A program made the position numbers and the translations under genes. From Variovorax paradoxus (GTDB lineage Bacteria; Pseudomonadota; Gammaproteobacteria; Burkholderiales; Burkholderiaceae_C), in the NCBI RefSeq assembly GCF_018614955.1, contig NZ_JAGGNV010000004.1, positions 1 through 64,000 of the forward strand: a stretch of DNA of 64,000 bases, read 5' to 3'. Numbering within the stretch: the first letter of the stretch is position 1; every line of letters begins with the position of its first letter. The notes beneath the pieces are model-generated. The model worked only from the letters and a program-made list of their open reading frames with translations, had not been told where the DNA came from and ran no database searches. Below are positions 23,518-36,633 of this stretch, one piece after another.

Positions 23518-24555
23518 TTATGGCTTCACCTCCACCGCAAACCCGGTCTTGGCCAGTGTCGACAATCGCGCCGCATCCCAGTTGGTCAAGTGAATGCAGC
23601 CATTGGTTTCCTGATGACCGACGCGCGCGGGCGACGGCGTTCCGTGAATGCCCCAGTGCGGTTTCGAAAGTCCAATCCAGGTGTTGCCCACCGGATTGTT
23701 GGGACCGGGCGGCACTTCGACCTTCTTCGCCTTCGCTGGCGCATTCTTGAGGAGCCCGGGATCGTAGGTGAAGGTCGGATTCTTCACTTCGTTGGTGATC
23801 TTCATCCTGCCGAGTTCCAAGGGATCAAGCCGCCCGCCGATACTGATCGGGAAGCCGGCCAGCGACTTGCCGTCGCGGTCGAGCACGAAGAGCATGTGCT
23901 CGGACTTGTCGATCTCGATCGACGCCGCGGCTTTCACAAACGCTGGATCCGCAGCGCCGGCCACGTTGACAATCACGATCTCATCGCCGGCCCTGAAGCG
24001 CGCGCCCTTGTTCAGGTCCGCCAGCAGCTTCGGCGCCATGTGATGCTTCTCCGACAACGCTTCCTCGACGGATTCGTAGTCGAGCGATTTCAGCTTTGCC
24101 CTATCGGTCATGTCCTTTGGCGTCGCCGTGAAGGGCCCGGCAGCATCCCTCTCGGTGATAACGTATGCGGCGAACAAAGGCGCGGTGTCGTTTCTGAGGG
24201 CCGCCCAGGTGGCGGCGTCCACCTTGCCCGTGGGGGCGATGCCGCTCGCCGTCTGGTACGCGGCCACCACACGCCGCATGTTTGCACCAAAGCCGCCGTC
24301 GATCTCGCCGGGCGAGAACCATGCGCGGTCAAGCAGGATCTGGGCACGAACCACCGCGGCGCCTCTGGCGCCCTGGGAAAGCATCGGCGTCTCAGTCGCC
24401 GCATTGAGCCGGTCCAATGCCCTGGGTTCCTGCGCATCGGAGGGCGCGGTCTTGGCTGCGGCCGATGTCTTGGCAGCGCAGGCCGCCCACGATGCACCGG
24501 ATGCAGCGAGCGCCCCAGCAGTCAGCAGGAACTTGCGGCGGGGAAAGGTCATCAT
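23518..24555 (-). CDS. L,D-transpeptidase (YkuD) with peptidoglycan-binding domain
   Basis: An exported 345-residue protein from the ATG at 24555. The N-terminus has a twin-Arg-like, hydrophobic signal ([17 protein letters not shown]). A PG_binding_1 domain follows ([19 protein letters not shown] to AATWAALRN), then a loop region, then the YkuD catalytic domain ([17 protein letters not shown] onward). The active site reads [12 protein letters not shown] and, after the spacer, [10 protein letters not shown] with the catalytic Cys and preceding His. It cross-links meso-DAP residues or anchors proteins to peptidoglycan. A start at 24600 would add 15 residues of no evident use. It stands alone and converges on the small orphan gene. 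Confidence 0.9.
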   Translation of the reverse strand: MMTFPRRKFLLTAGALAASGASWAACAAKTSAAAKTAPSDAQEPRALDRLNAATETPMLSQGARGAAVVRAQILLDRAWFSPGEIDGGFGANMRRVVAAYQTASGIAPTGKVDAATWAALRNDTAPLFAAYVITERDAAGPFTATPKDMTDRAKLKSLDYESVEEALSEKHHMAPKLLADLNKGARFRAGDEIVIVNVAGAADPAFVKAAASIEIDKSEHMLFVLDRDGKSLAGFPISIGGRLDPLELGRMKITNEVKNPTFTYDPGLLKNAPAKAKKVEVPPGPNNPVGNTWIGLSKPHWGIHGTPSPARVGHQETNGCIHLTNWDAARLSTLAKTGFAVEVKP

Positions 24556-24782
24556 GAGCGATGCCTGCGCGAGCGGATGGAAGTAGCAGCGTATCCGCAC
24601 CGCAGGCAGTCACTGTCGGCGTGCGCCCCGTAAGGGCGCAGTCCACAACCCAGGACGAAATATGGGAGGACGGCGTCTCCTGAAAACTCAGAGGCGATCC
24701 GGCCCAGCCCAGCAAGTCACGCGTCCCCAGCGACCACACTGCGCTCACCGCATCATCAACCGTGATCAGGCGACAGCAGCCC

Positions 24783-25181
24783 TCACCGCTCGCGCCTCGA
24801 CTTGAATATCAGGTGCCGCGCGGAAAGAAAGTTGAGCACCATCCCCGCCAGGCTGCCAAGCGCCACGCCGGCCGCCGGCGCCCATGGGCCGCTCAGCGTG
24901 TGCAGCACCAGCACATAGACGCCATAGTTGACGAAGGCGCCCCCCAGCATGGTCAGCAGGTAGCCGAGGTACTCGCGCGCCAGCGATACCTCCGAATGCC
25001 GCGCGCCGAAGGCGTAGCGCCGGTTCAGCGCCCAGGTCGCCGTCGCGGCCGCGACGAAGGACAGCACCCGCGCCAGATACCAGCCGAGCACGGGCGCCGC
25101 GAGGTACAGCACGCCGACATCGACGCCCAGGCCCGCCACGCCGGCGGCCGCGAAGAACAGGAACTCGCGGCCCGCCTTCAT
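24783..25181 (-). CDS. GtrA-like membrane protein
   Basis: A 132-residue protein with four predicted membrane helices (FLFFAAAGVAGLGVDVGVLY, VLSFVAAATATWALN, YLLTMLGGAFVNYGVYVLV, AGVALGSLAGMVLNFL). The segment WALNRRYAFG and the ending FLSARHLIFKS are signatures of the GtrA family, thought to flip lipid-linked sugars. Its start overlaps the stop of the glycosyltransferase gene before it by 4 bp (ATGA). The three genes 24783-27944 form a coupled set for lipid-linked sugar transfer. Confidence 0.88.
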   Translation of the reverse strand: MKAGREFLFFAAAGVAGLGVDVGVLYLAAPVLGWYLARVLSFVAAATATWALNRRYAFGARHSEVSLAREYLGYLLTMLGGAFVNYGVYVLVLHTLSGPWAPAAGVALGSLAGMVLNFLSARHLIFKSRRER

Positions 25182-26173
25182 GGCCGGCCGCGATGCCGCA
25201 CGCCCGGGATGGAGAGATAGCGCAGCCGCTTGGCCTCCTGCCGCCCGATGGTGACGGTGTGCAGCACGATGCCGCAGACGAAGGCCAGCATCGCGGCCAG
25301 CATGGTGCCGGTCAGCAGCACGGCCGTCGGCAGGCGCGGTACCAGGCCGGTGTCGATGTAGGTGAGGGCCAGCGGCACGGCCGCCGCGATCGAGGCCAGC
25401 GCCAGCACGGTCGCGATGCCCGAGAAGAAGAGCAGCGGCCGCTCGCTCACGAACAGCTTGCAGATGGTCTTGAGAATGCGCCAGCCGTCGCGGTAGGTCG
25501 AGAGCTTGCTGTGCGAGCCCTCCGGGCGCGAGCGGTAGCGCACCGGCAGTTCGGCGAAGGGCATGCGCAATTCCAGCGCATGGACCGTGAGCTCGGTCTC
25601 GATCTCGAAGCCCTCCGAGACGGCCGGGAAGGACTTGGCGTAGCGCCGCGAGAACACGCGCAGGCCCGAGAGCATGTCGGTGAGATGGCCGCCGAAAAGC
25701 CCCGCCACCGCGCCGGTCAGAAGGCGGTTGCCGAAGCGGTGCCCCGTTCGGTAGGTGTGGGCGTCGTGGCCGTCGTCGACGCGCGAGCCGACCACCATGT
25801 CGAGGTTGCCTTCGACCAGCGTGTCGATCAGGCGGCGCAGCTCGCCGAGGTCGTAGGTGGCATCGCCGTCGACCATCACGTAGATGTCCGCCTCGACGTC
25901 CGCGAACATGCGCCGCGCCACGTTGCCCTTGCCGCGCAGCGCCACGTGCGTCACGCGCGCGCCGGCGCCAAGGGCGACGGCCGCGGTGTCGTCGGTCGAG
26001 GCGTTGTCGAACACATGGACTTCGGCCTCGGGCAGGACCGCGCGGAACTCGTCCACCACCTGCGCGATGGCCAGTGCCTCGTTGAAGCACGGGATCACGG
26101 CAGCAATCCGCAGTGCGGGCAGTGCGGGCGGTACGGGCAGCGGGACTGGGCGCAGATCAGGGTGCTCGGTCAT
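25178..26173 (-). CDS. Family 2 glycosyltransferase, dolichyl-phosphate-sugar synthase type
   Basis: A 331-residue GT2 enzyme. The N-terminal GT-A domain reads IAAVIPCFNEALAIAQVVDE, with ADIYVMVDGDATYD carrying the DxD-like acidic site and NLDMVVGSRVDD further on. Two C-terminal membrane helices follow (FFSGIATVLALASIAAAVPL and TGTMLAAMLAFVCGIVLHTV). It should load a sugar onto polyprenyl phosphate at the inner face of the membrane. It overlaps the membrane glycosyltransferase upstream by 17 bp and GtrA downstream by 4 bp. Confidence 0.9.
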   Translation of the reverse strand: MTEHPDLRPVPLPVPPALPALRIAAVIPCFNEALAIAQVVDEFRAVLPEAEVHVFDNASTDDTAAVALGAGARVTHVALRGKGNVARRMFADVEADIYVMVDGDATYDLGELRRLIDTLVEGNLDMVVGSRVDDGHDAHTYRTGHRFGNRLLTGAVAGLFGGHLTDMLSGLRVFSRRYAKSFPAVSEGFEIETELTVHALELRMPFAELPVRYRSRPEGSHSKLSTYRDGWRILKTICKLFVSERPLLFFSGIATVLALASIAAAVPLALTYIDTGLVPRLPTAVLLTGTMLAAMLAFVCGIVLHTVTIGRQEAKRLRYLSIPGVRHRGRP

Positions 26174-27943
26174 TCTTGTATTGCAGGATGCGATAGGCCT
26201 TGGCGCCGTCTTTCTCGTACAGCAAGGCGAAATGATCGTCGAAACCGGGCCCGGTCGTGAATTGCGGCACCAGCGGGCCGGGCATGACGATGGCCTCGAA
26301 GCCCAGTTTCGCGAGCTTGTGCGCCATCTCGGCCGGGGGAAGAGAAAGAAAGTCCGTGTAGCGCCACGGCCCCAGCGCGTCGCCCCAGATCGGATTGGGG
26401 CCGTAGTAGATCGCCTCGCTCAGCCCGATCTGGTAGACGCGGCCGGTGGCGTGCTCGCGCAGGTAGTTCATGACGGCATAGCCTGGCACGTTCGCTCGCA
26501 GGAAGGCCTCCCGTGTCTCGGGCGTCGGCGACACCTTGGTGAGTGCACGCGCGGTATGCCGGACCGACACCGCCGCGAGCGCCGCCAGAAAGACAACGAC
26601 GAAGAGACTGCCCGCGCGCACCGGCCAGCCCACGCGGCGCGCTACCGGCAGCAGCCAGCGCAGCCCCGCCACGATCCAGCCGAGCAGCACCTGCCAGCCC
26701 AGCACCGCGATGAGCGCGATCAGCGGGAACGAAGCCGTCAAGTAGCGCGGATAGCGCGAGGTCAGCGCCCAGACGAGCACCGAGTAGGCGCAGAAGATGA
26801 TCGCCGCGTGCACGGCCGGCGAGCGCCGCCAGGCCTTGCTGAGAGGCGCGAGCACCACGGGCCAGATCAGGAGGCTCGGAAAGGCGGCATGGATGCGCAC
26901 GTCGTCGAGCTGGTTCTTGTAGTCGGCCAGGTTCCAGTTGCTGAAGCCGAACAGCTTGGCACCGATGGGATTGAAGGGATCGCCCGTCATCACGGCATTG
27001 CGCGCATACCAGTAGATGCAGGGAACGAGAAAGCACAGCAGCGCGACGGCCCAGACGCCCGGGCGCCGTTCGCGGCGGATCACGAACCAGGCCACCAGCG
27101 GCAGGAAGGTCAGCGCCTGGTACTTGGAGCCCGCCGCGAGGCCGAGGAAGAAGGCCGCCAGCGCCAGCCAGCGCGGGCCCTGCTCCGGCGGCGATTCGCG
27201 CCACCACCAGAGGGCGGTGCAGGCCGCCAGCACGAACAGCGCGACGCCCGTGTCGATCAAGGCGTTCGAATAGTCGCCCATGCCCAGCCAGATGGCGGCG
27301 CCCGCGCAGCCCAGCACGCGGTTCAGGTGCAGCACGCCCAGGCGGTAGACCATCCACACCGACAGCCAGCCGGCCAGGGCGTTCAGGAAATGCGCCAGCA
27401 CGTCGTCGCCGAGCAGGAGCGCGGCGGCATAGAGCAGGTTGTAGTTGTACGGAAACCAGGGATAGCGCAGCCACTCGTGGATGCCGAGAGAGCCGTTTTG
27501 CGCCACCTCGCGCGCATACGGCAGGTGGTACATCAACTCGTCGAAGGCGGCCGGCGGCGCCAGCGGCGCCAGCAGCGTGGGCAGCGCGACCAGCGCCAGC
27601 GCGACCAGGCCCGCCTTGTCGACCCATGACAGGGGCAGCCCGGGGTCGAAGGCACGCACTTCTCGCCTCCATGCCGGGAACTGCACGCACGCCGCCGCGA
27701 AGCCGATCGCGACCAGCAGCAGCACGCCGGCGGTGTCGAACGCGCCCGCGATGCCGAGCAGCTGGAACGCGCAGATGAAGACGCCGACCCCGAGCGCGGT
27801 GGCCATCGCGGTCTCGAGCCAGACATCGTGGCGCACGGGCGAACCCATGCGCGACAGCACCACCCGGCCGAATCCCCAACAGCCGGCAACGAAGATCGCC
27901 AGCGCCGCATAGTGCGCGGCGGCAAACGTGAGTTTCTGGAGCA

Positions 27944-27944
<1 letters not shown>
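26157..27944 (-). CDS. Membrane glycosyltransferase (GT39/ArnT-like)
   Basis: A 595-residue multi-spanning protein with about eleven hydrophobic segments. The first periplasmic loop carries the acidic site PPAAFDELMYHLPYAREVAQ expected of GT-C enzymes. Further on are WFPYNYNLLYAAALLLGDD and GSKYQALTFLPLVAWFVI. It likely transfers a sugar from polyprenyl phosphate to an outer acceptor, using the donor made by the GT2 enzyme and flipped by GtrA. Its ATG overlaps the metH TGA by one base (TGATG), which is odd because nothing links it to methionine synthesis. The acceptor is unknown. Confidence 0.85.
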
Positions 27945-30694
<2,750 letters not shown>

Positions 30695-30721
30695 GGGCTC
30701 ACCTGCGGAACGTGGGTCAGG

Positions 30722-30800
30722 CGAGCGTCGTTGCGAGCCCAAGCCTGACGCGGACTCTTCAGTGGAAGGTGCCGCGCTGCAACGCTCCTTGGGAGCCGCG
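30722..30800 (-). promoter_or_regulatory. S-adenosylhomocysteine (SAH) riboswitch
   Basis: On the minus strand, upstream of metH, the leader reads CCCAAGGAGCGTTGCAGCG and, 3' of it, CAGGCTTGGG then CGCAACGACGCTC. CCCAAG (30793-30788) pairs with CTTGGG (30743-30738) to close stem P1. GAGCG and GTTGC just after P1 can pair with CGCTC and GCAAC in the 3' part, forming the pseudoknot typical of the class. SAH riboswitches turn on ahcY and metH when SAH is high (known). The 3' part ends about 28 nt before the metH start. Confidence 0.82.
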
Positions 30801-30804
30801 GATT

Positions 30805-31242
30805 TTACGCCGGCTGCGCCGCGCCGGCCGCCGACGCGGGCAGGCCGAACAGCAGGTCGAAGGCCCAGTTGAAGACGAAGGTGTAGACCAGGAAGAACAC
30901 CACCAGGCCCAGGTCCATCACCAGCGCCTGCCACAGGCCCACCTCCATCCACCAGGCGAAGACCGGCACCAGGAAGGCGACCAGGCCGCCTTCGAAGCCG
31001 ATCGCGTGGGCGACGCGGCGGCGCAGGCTGCGGCCGCGCACGGCCTGGCGCGACTCCCAGCGCTCGAACAGGGTGTTGAAGGCAAGGTTCCAGAGGATCG
31101 CGATGACCGAGGCGATGACCGCCACCACGCCCGAGTGCCCCATACCCTGCCCCGACATCAGCGCCAGCCCGGCGCTGGCCGCGACGATGGCGAGACCTTC
31201 GTAAAGCGTGATGTAGACGACGCGGCGCTTGAGCCCTTGCAT
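30805..31242 (-). CDS. PACE-family multidrug efflux protein
   Basis: A 145-residue protein with four membrane helices arranged as two BTP pairs. The first helix has the conserved acidic residue of the family in [18 protein letters not shown], and [15 protein letters not shown] is the typical end of the first repeat. The second repeat ends [18 protein letters not shown] proteins export chlorhexidine-like biocides or short diamines using the proton gradient. The start at 31242 is set by AGGA upstream. It is divergent from a LysR regulator, the usual arrangement for this family. It lies just upstream of the metH riboswitch on the same strand. Confidence 0.9.
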   Translation of the reverse strand: MQGLKRRVVYITLYEGLAIVAASAGLALMSGQGMGHSGVVAVIASVIAILWNLAFNTLFERWESRQAVRGRSLRRRVAHAIGFEGGLVAFLVPVFAWWMEVGLWQALVMDLGLVVFFLVYTFVFNWAFDLLFGLPASAAGAAQPA

Positions 31243-31340
31243 GAAATCTTCCTGTGTGGGTGGCGGTTTGGCCCCTACTTTATGTGCGTCGATCTGATAT
31301 AAAAAGTCATCTTCCTTCAGATTTATTGAAAGGTCGTCGC

Positions 31341-32228
31341 GTGAGCTTTTCCAGCGACAACGTGCACGTGTTCCTGGCCGTGGTCGACCACGGCTCCTTC
31401 TCGGCGGCCGCACGGGCGCTCGGCCGCGTGCCCTCGGCCGTGAGCATGGCGATCGCGAACCTCGAGGCCGAACTGAACCTGCCGCTCTTCGACCGCGGCG
31501 GCCGCGAGCCCCAGCCCACGGCCGCGGCGCGCTCGCTGGAGCCGCAGGCGCGGCTGCTCGCCGCGCAGCTCAAGCAGCTGCAGGTGCAGGCGCTGGCGCT
31601 GACCCAGGGACTGGAGAACCGGCTCACGCTCGCGATCGCGCCCGAGCTGCTGGCCGCGCCCTGGAGCGCGCCGCTGGCCGCGCTGGCGCAGGAATACCCG
31701 CTGCTGGAGGTCGAGGTGCTGGCAGCGCCGCAGGCCGATGCGCTCGCGCTGCTGCACAGCGGCCGCGCGCAGCTGGCGCTGGTCTTCGAGCGGCCCAGCC
31801 TCGACGGCCGCGAGGGTTTTCAGGAAGTGGCCAGCGACACCATGGTGGCCGTGATGGCGCCCGACCATCCGGTGCTGGCCGCGGCCGGCGGCCGGCTGCG
31901 CGAGGAGCACCTGACGACCACGCGCCAGATCGTGGTCGCCGGGCGCGATCTCGCCACCAGCGACCCGCGCTTCGTGTTCGCACGCCATGTCTGGCGCACC
32001 GACAACGCCCTGGCCGCGCTGAGCCTGATCACGGCCGGCCTCGGCTGGGGCTGGCTGCCGCGCAACTTCGCGCGGCCGCACGTGGCGACCGGCGCGCTGG
32101 TGGAGATCCCGTTCGAGAACCTGTCGAACGGGCTGGACCTTTGGGTCGACGTGGTGTGGTCGCGCGAGCGCCCGCTGGGCCTGGGCGCGCAGCGCTTCGT
32201 GGCGCTGATCGCACGCAAGAAAACCTAG
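31341..32228 (+). CDS. LysR-family regulator
   Basis: A 295-residue regulator from a GTG at 31341. The HTH is VFLAVVDHGSFSAAARALGR, then VPSAVSMAIANLEAELNLPL. A substrate-binding domain follows (RLTLAIAPELLAAPWSAPLA onward). The GTG is preceded by AAGG at a good distance and begins exactly at the family's N-terminus; the ATG at 31254 would add 29 residues not seen in LysR proteins. It is divergent from the PACE efflux gene across about 100 bp and probably controls it. Confidence 0.88.
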   Translation: MSFSSDNVHVFLAVVDHGSFSAAARALGRVPSAVSMAIANLEAELNLPLFDRGGREPQPTAAARSLEPQARLLAAQLKQLQVQALALTQGLENRLTLAIAPELLAAPWSAPLAALAQEYPLLEVEVLAAPQADALALLHSGRAQLALVFERPSLDGREGFQEVASDTMVAVMAPDHPVLAAAGGRLREEHLTTTRQIVVAGRDLATSDPRFVFARHVWRTDNALAALSLITAGLGWGWLPRNFARPHVATGALVEIPFENLSNGLDLWVDVVWSRERPLGLGAQRFVALIARKKT

Positions 32229-32273
32229 GAGTCTGCGCGGCAGAAGCTGTGCGCCCAAAAAAGTGGCAGTTTC

Positions 32274-32290
32274 AGGGGTCCTTGACCCCT
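32274..32290. terminator. Stem-loop between convergent genes
   Basis: A perfect 7-bp stem AGGGGTC-ctt-GACCCCT in the gap between the convergent LysR and SH3 genes. No T-run follows directly on either strand; a T6 tract lies about 10 nt beyond on the minus strand. It may be a weak bidirectional terminator. Confidence 0.35.
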
Positions 32291-32393
32291 TAGGTACTTC
32301 GGAAAAAACGCTCCTGCGCGATTCTGAGAGGTCAAAATTTTGCGGTTTATTCTTCAATCCTTCTGCCGCGCACACTCCTAGCCTCGCGAGCCT

Positions 32394-33212
32394 CTACGGA
32401 CGATCGGCCGACGGCGGCCGGTTGATCCGGTCCAGCTGTCGTTGCCGCGGATCGGGGCTCGGCATTGCAACCGGCGGACGAGCGCTCGGCTGGCCGGGAT
32501 TCATGGCAGGCGGACGCCCCGGATGCACGTCCGGCGCGCGCCCCGGATGCACGTCCGGCGGACGGCCCGGATGCACGTTCGGCGGGCCGGCGTGCTCCGG
32601 CGGTCGGAAACCCCGGTCGGGACGCGGCGGCCGGACACCGTGATCCGGCGGTGGATGCTGCCCTGGCGAAGGCCGCCAGCCCGGCTGCGGCTGCGGACGG
32701 AAGCCCGGTCCCGGATGCGCGTAGCCGGGGTCGCGCCACGGATTGGGCCGCCAGTCGGGCCGCGGCGCCGGCACCGGCCGCCAGCCGGCCACGGGCGGCG
32801 GCGGATGGTGGCCGCCCCACCAGCGCCGCTCGCCGTACCAGGGACGGTCGCGGTAGTGGTTGCTCCAGTAGTTGCCGATCGTGAAGCCGACGATCGGCAC
32901 GCCGATGATGGCGCCGTAGGTGGCCAAGGGCACGCGCCGGTCATCGTCGTAGGCGTAGTCGATGCTGGCGGCATAGACCCAGCCGCGCACGCCGTCGGGC
33001 AGGACCACGTCGCACCACGCATAGCCGCTGGTGCAGCCGAGCACTTCGAAGGGCTGGCCGGGGCCCAGGCGCGCCACCAGCGGGTAGTCGCCCGAGGGGC
33101 CGGCACGCAGATTGACGGTGCCGCGGGCGAAGGCCTCCTGAGCCGCCGCGGCCACCGGCAGAACCAGAGCGATGGTGCCGATGCCGATCCATCGCTGGAC
33201 GAGCTTGTTCAT
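32394..33212 (-). CDS. Exported SH3-domain protein with Pro-rich tail
   Basis: A 272-residue protein. A Sec signal (GIGTIALVLPVAAAAQ) precedes a bacterial SH3 domain (GTVNLRAGPSGDYPLVARLG, then GVRGWVYAASIDY). A short hydrophobic segment (LATYGAIIGVPIVGFTIG) follows, then a tail of about 140 residues rich in Pro, Gly, Arg and His, with repeats such as PPDVHPGRAPDVHPGR. SH3b domains bind peptidoglycan or act as scaffolds. The tail is low in complexity and may be a cell-wall spacer. AAGGAA precedes the start. Function beyond envelope location is unclear. Confidence 0.82.
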   Translation of the reverse strand: MNKLVQRWIGIGTIALVLPVAAAAQEAFARGTVNLRAGPSGDYPLVARLGPGQPFEVLGCTSGYAWCDVVLPDGVRGWVYAASIDYAYDDDRRVPLATYGAIIGVPIVGFTIGNYWSNHYRDRPWYGERRWWGGHHPPPPVAGWRPVPAPRPDWRPNPWRDPGYAHPGPGFRPQPQPGWRPSPGQHPPPDHGVRPPRPDRGFRPPEHAGPPNVHPGRPPDVHPGRAPDVHPGRPPAMNPGQPSARPPVAMPSPDPRQRQLDRINRPPSADRP

Positions 33213-33328
33213 GGAATGTTCCTTTGCACTCAGGCTACGCGCGCTCGACATGTTGTCAATCAGCCACGGCCTACCCTCAGCAACGGCCAGCCGCGCAAAG
33301 GCGTGCACCGCCCAGGTGCTTCTTTACC

Positions 33329-34375
33329 TCAGGCCGCCTCGGGATAGGCGGCCGCGCGATGCAGCGTGCGGCCCGCGAGCGGCGCCACCGATCGCCCGAT
33401 GGCGGCGATGTGGTCGGGCGTGGTGCCGCAGCAGCCGCCGACGATGTTGACCAGCCCGTCGGCGGCGAACTCGTGCAGCAGGCGCGAGGTGACCTCGGGC
33501 GTTTCGTCGAAGCCGGTCTCGCTCATCGGGTTGGGCAGGCCGGCGTTGGGGTAGCAGCTGATGAAGGTGTCGTCGGCCACGCGCGCCAGTTCCTGGATGT
33601 AGGGCCGCATCAGCGCCGCGCCCAGCGCGCAGTTGAGGCCGATGGCCAGCGGCCGCGCATGGCGCACGCTGTGCCAGAAGGCGGTGACGGTCTGGCCGCT
33701 CAGGATGCGGCCGGAGGCGTCGGTCACGGTGCCGCTGATGATCAGCGGCAGGCGCTCGCCGCTGGCGTCGAAGTACTCGTCGATCGCGAACAGCGCGGCC
33801 TTGGCGTTGAGGGTGTCGAAGATGGTTTCGACCAGCAGCACGTCGGCGCCGCCCTCGACCAGCGCCTCGACCTGCTCGTAATAGGACGCGCGCAGCTCCT
33901 CGAAGCTCACGTTGCGCGCGCCGGGGTCGTTCACGTCGGGGCTGATGCTGGCGGTCTTGGGCGTCGGGCCGAGGGCGCCGGCCACGAAGCGCAGCTTGTC
34001 CGGCGTGCTGAATTTGTCGCAGGCGGCGCGCGCGATGCGGGCCGATTCGAGGTTCATCTCGCGCGCCAGCTCGGCCATCTTGTAGTCCTCCTGCGCGATG
34101 CGGGTCGCGCCGAAGGTGTTGGTCTCGATCAGGTCGGCGCCGGCGGCCAGGTAGCCCTCGTGGATGTCGCGGATCACGTCCGGGCGGGTCAGCGAGAGCA
34201 GCTCGTTGTTGCCCTTGACGTCGCGCGGAAAGTCCTTGAAGCGCTCGCCGCGGTACTGCGCCTCGCTGAGCTTGAAGCGCTGGATCATCGTGCCCATCGC
34301 ACCGTCGAGGATGGCGATGCGTTCGGCCAGGATGCCGGGCAGTTGCTGGGCGCGGGTGTAGACGAGGGGCTTCAT
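33329..34375 (-). CDS. metH: Methionine synthase, homocysteine-binding part
   Basis: A 348-residue protein equal to the first module of MetH. The N-terminal block [19 protein letters not shown] and the zinc Cys residues in [14 protein letters not shown] and [18 protein letters not shown] are present. It supplies homocysteine to the folate/B12 chain encoded at 27944-30694. The two metH genes are about 2.6 kb apart, with PACE, LysR and SH3 genes between. It follows the hut genes on the same strand (44 bp after hutG) and has no riboswitch of its own. The split form is regular in some betaproteobacteria. Confidence 0.93.
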   Translation of the reverse strand: MKPLVYTRAQQLPGILAERIAILDGAMGTMIQRFKLSEAQYRGERFKDFPRDVKGNNELLSLTRPDVIRDIHEGYLAAGADLIETNTFGATRIAQEDYKMAELAREMNLESARIARAACDKFSTPDKLRFVAGALGPTPKTASISPDVNDPGARNVSFEELRASYYEQVEALVEGGADVLLVETIFDTLNAKAALFAIDEYFDASGERLPLIISGTVTDASGRILSGQTVTAFWHSVRHARPLAIGLNCALGAALMRPYIQELARVADDTFISCYPNAGLPNPMSETGFDETPEVTSRLLHEFAADGLVNIVGGCCGTTPDHIAAIGRSVAPLAGRTLHRAAAYPEAA

Positions 34376-34419
34376 GCCCCGGATTGTAGAAAGCGCGCCA
34401 TGGCCCGGCCCGCCGGCGG

Positions 34420-35238
34420 TTATCGGCTCTTTTGCAGGGCGAAATCGAGCACTGCCTCGATCATGCGCCGCACCTGCGGCTGCACGCCCGCCGCCACATC
34501 CGGCAGGTAGTCGAAGGGCAGCTTCTCCTGCATGTAGCTGGCCTGCGTCATCTCCAGCTGCACGGCATGAACGCCGGCCGCCGGGTTGCCGTACTGGCGC
34601 GTGATGTGGCCGCCCTTGAAGCGGCCGTTGAGCACGCCGGTGTAGGCCGGGTTCGAGGTCGCGATGCCCAGCAGCGTGGCGGCCAGCGCCGGATCGCAGC
34701 TCGCGCCGTTGGCGGTGCCCAGGTTGAGGTCGGTCAGCCGGCCCTCGAAGAAGCGCGGCAGCACCGAGCGGATCGAGTGCGCATCCCACAGCGCGATGGT
34801 GCCGTGGACGGCCTTCAGGCGGTCGAGCTCGACCTGCAGCTGGCGGTGGTAGGGCCGCCAGATCGCATCGACGCGCGCTGCGATCTCCGCCTCGCCGGGC
34901 AGGTCGCCGGCAGCGTAGAGCGGGGTCTTGTCGAAGGTATCGACCGGGCACAGGCCGGTGGTGTCCTGGCCCGGATAGAGATTCTGGTTGTCCGGCGGGC
35001 GGTTGACGTCGACCACGTAGCGCGAGTGGGTGGCGACCAGCACCGAGGCGCCGAGTTCGTCGGCGAAGTCGTAGAGGCGTTCGAGGTGCCAGTCGGTGTC
35101 GGGCACCTGGCGCGCCTCTTCGGTGAAGCGCGCCGCCAGCGCGGCAGGCAAATGCGTGCCGGCATGCGGCATCGAGATCAGCAGCGGGCGCGTGCCCTGG
35201 CGGAAACGGAAGGCGGGTTCGGTGGTTTCGAAGGTCAT
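34420..35238 (-). CDS. hutG: N-formylglutamate deformylase
   Basis: A 272-residue amidohydrolase that cleaves N-formyl-L-glutamate to glutamate and formate, the last step of the five-step histidine route. Family marks are [13 protein letters not shown] near the N-terminus, [36 protein letters not shown] and [16 protein letters not shown]. Its start overlaps the hutF stop by 4 bp (ATGA), so the two are coupled. Pairing with HutF shows that this organism uses the deiminase/deformylase branch rather than formimidoylglutamase. Confidence 0.94.
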   Translation of the reverse strand: MTFETTEPAFRFRQGTRPLLISMPHAGTHLPAALAARFTEEARQVPDTDWHLERLYDFADELGASVLVATHSRYVVDVNRPPDNQNLYPGQDTTGLCPVDTFDKTPLYAAGDLPGEAEIAARVDAIWRPYHRQLQVELDRLKAVHGTIALWDAHSIRSVLPRFFEGRLTDLNLGTANGASCDPALAATLLGIATSNPAYTGVLNGRFKGGHITRQYGNPAAGVHAVQLEMTQASYMQEKLPFDYLPDVAAGVQPQVRRMIEAVLDFALQKSR

Positions 35239-36623
35239 GGTGTGGTGAGCAATTGAGAGCGCGCGGCGACGAAGGCCGCAGCGGCTTCGGAGTGAAGAGG
35301 ATGGCGGCCGGCCGCGACGCACGGCCGGCCCGCAACCCATACCGTGTCGACGGCGCTGGTGCGATGGCTGGCGAACACATGGGCCGAGAGCATGTCGGCG
35401 GCGGACAGGCCGGCCAGCGACGGATGAGCCGCGTCGAGCATCACGAAGTCGGCCTGCTGGCCGGGCGCCAAGCCGGCGACTGCGCGGCCCGATGCCTGTG
35501 CCCCGCCCTGCACGGCCGCCAGCGTCATCGCGCTTGCCACCGAAGGCTCGGCCGCATCGGCGCCGACATTGCGCTGGCGGGTGGCCAGCCGCTGGCTGTA
35601 TTCGAGCATCATCAATTCCTCGGCCGCGTTGACGCAGGCATGGCTGTCGGAACCCACGCCCCAGCGGCCGCCGGCCGCGCGCCAGGCGCCGAAGTCGAAG
35701 ATGCCGTCGCCCAGGTTGGCCTCGGTGGTCGGACACAGGCCCGCGACCGCGCCGCTCGCGGCCGCGCCCAGGTACTCATCCGCATCCATGTGCGTTGCAT
35801 GCACCAGGCACCAGCGCGCATCGACCTCGGCATGGTCCAGCAGCCAGGCGACCGGGCGCTGGCCGCTCCAGGCCAGGCAGGCATCCACCTCGGCGGTCTG
35901 CTCGGCGATGTGGATGTGGACGGGCGCCGTGGCATCGATCGCATCCAGGCCCGCGAGCGCCTCGCGCAGGGCCTCGGGCGGCACCGCGCGCAGCGAGTGC
36001 GGCGCCAGGCCGAGCCGCGCGCCCTGCGCTTGGCACAGCGGGCGCAGGCGCTCGAGCAGGCGCAGCATCGAATCGGTCGCGCGGATGAAGCGGCGCTGGC
36101 CCTCGCTGGGCGGCAGGCCGCCGAAGCCGCTGGCCTGGTAGAGCACGGGCAGCAGCGTGAGGCCGATGTCGGCGCGCTCGGCCGCGCGCAGCAACGCGAG
36201 CGCGAGTTCGGCGTCGTCGGCATAGGGCCGGCCGTCGACGTCGTGATGCAGGTAGTGGAACTCGCAGACCGAGGTGTAGCCGGCTTCGAGCATCTCGATG
36301 TAGAGCCAGGTCGCGATCGCCTCGACCTGCGCGGGCGAGATCTGCGCGGCGAAGCGGTACATCAGCGTGCGCCAGCTCCAGAAGCTGTCCTGCGCCGCGC
36401 CGCGGAATTCGGTGAGTCCGCCGAAGGCGCGCTGGAAGGCGTGCGAGTGCAGGTTGGGCATGCCGGGGACCAGGGGGCCAGCGCAGACCGGAACCTCCGG
36501 GCGCGCCGCCGCATCGGGCTCCACCTGCATCAGGCGGCCTGCATCGTCCCAACTCAGCAGCACGTTGCGGCGCCAGCCGGTGGGCAGCAACGCGTCCTTG
36601 GCGAAAAGGGTCTTCTTGCTCAT
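35235..36623 (-). CDS. hutF: Formimidoylglutamate deiminase
   Basis: A 462-residue amidohydrolase converting N-formimino-L-glutamate to N-formyl-L-glutamate and ammonia. Metal ligands lie in [42 protein letters not shown] and [11 protein letters not shown]. The start at 36623 fits the family; upstream frame is antisense to hutI. It lies 10 bp after hutI and overlaps hutG. It is a full-length copy. Confidence 0.94.
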   Translation of the reverse strand: MSKKTLFAKDALLPTGWRRNVLLSWDDAGRLMQVEPDAAARPEVPVCAGPLVPGMPNLHSHAFQRAFGGLTEFRGAAQDSFWSWRTLMYRFAAQISPAQVEAIATWLYIEMLEAGYTSVCEFHYLHHDVDGRPYADDAELALALLRAAERADIGLTLLPVLYQASGFGGLPPSEGQRRFIRATDSMLRLLERLRPLCQAQGARLGLAPHSLRAVPPEALREALAGLDAIDATAPVHIHIAEQTAEVDACLAWSGQRPVAWLLDHAEVDARWCLVHATHMDADEYLGAAASGAVAGLCPTTEANLGDGIFDFGAWRAAGGRWGVGSDSHACVNAAEELMMLEYSQRLATRQRNVGADAAEPSVASAMTLAAVQGGAQASGRAVAGLAPGQQADFVMLDAAHPSLAGLSAADMLSAHVFASHRTSAVDTVWVAGRPCVAAGRHPLHSEAAAAFVAARSQLLTTP

Positions 36624-36633
36624 CGGGCTTCTT

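Noticed and set aside
24622-24640. Perfect stem TGCGCCC-cgtaa-GGGCGCA as a terminator
   Set aside because: No T-tract on either strand, and it lies upstream of the L,D-transpeptidase gene and beyond the end of no identified transcript; kept only as a note.
31254-31340. ATG start for the LysR gene
   Set aside because: It adds 29 residues before the HTH that LysR proteins do not have; the GTG at 31341 has a ribosome site and fits exactly.
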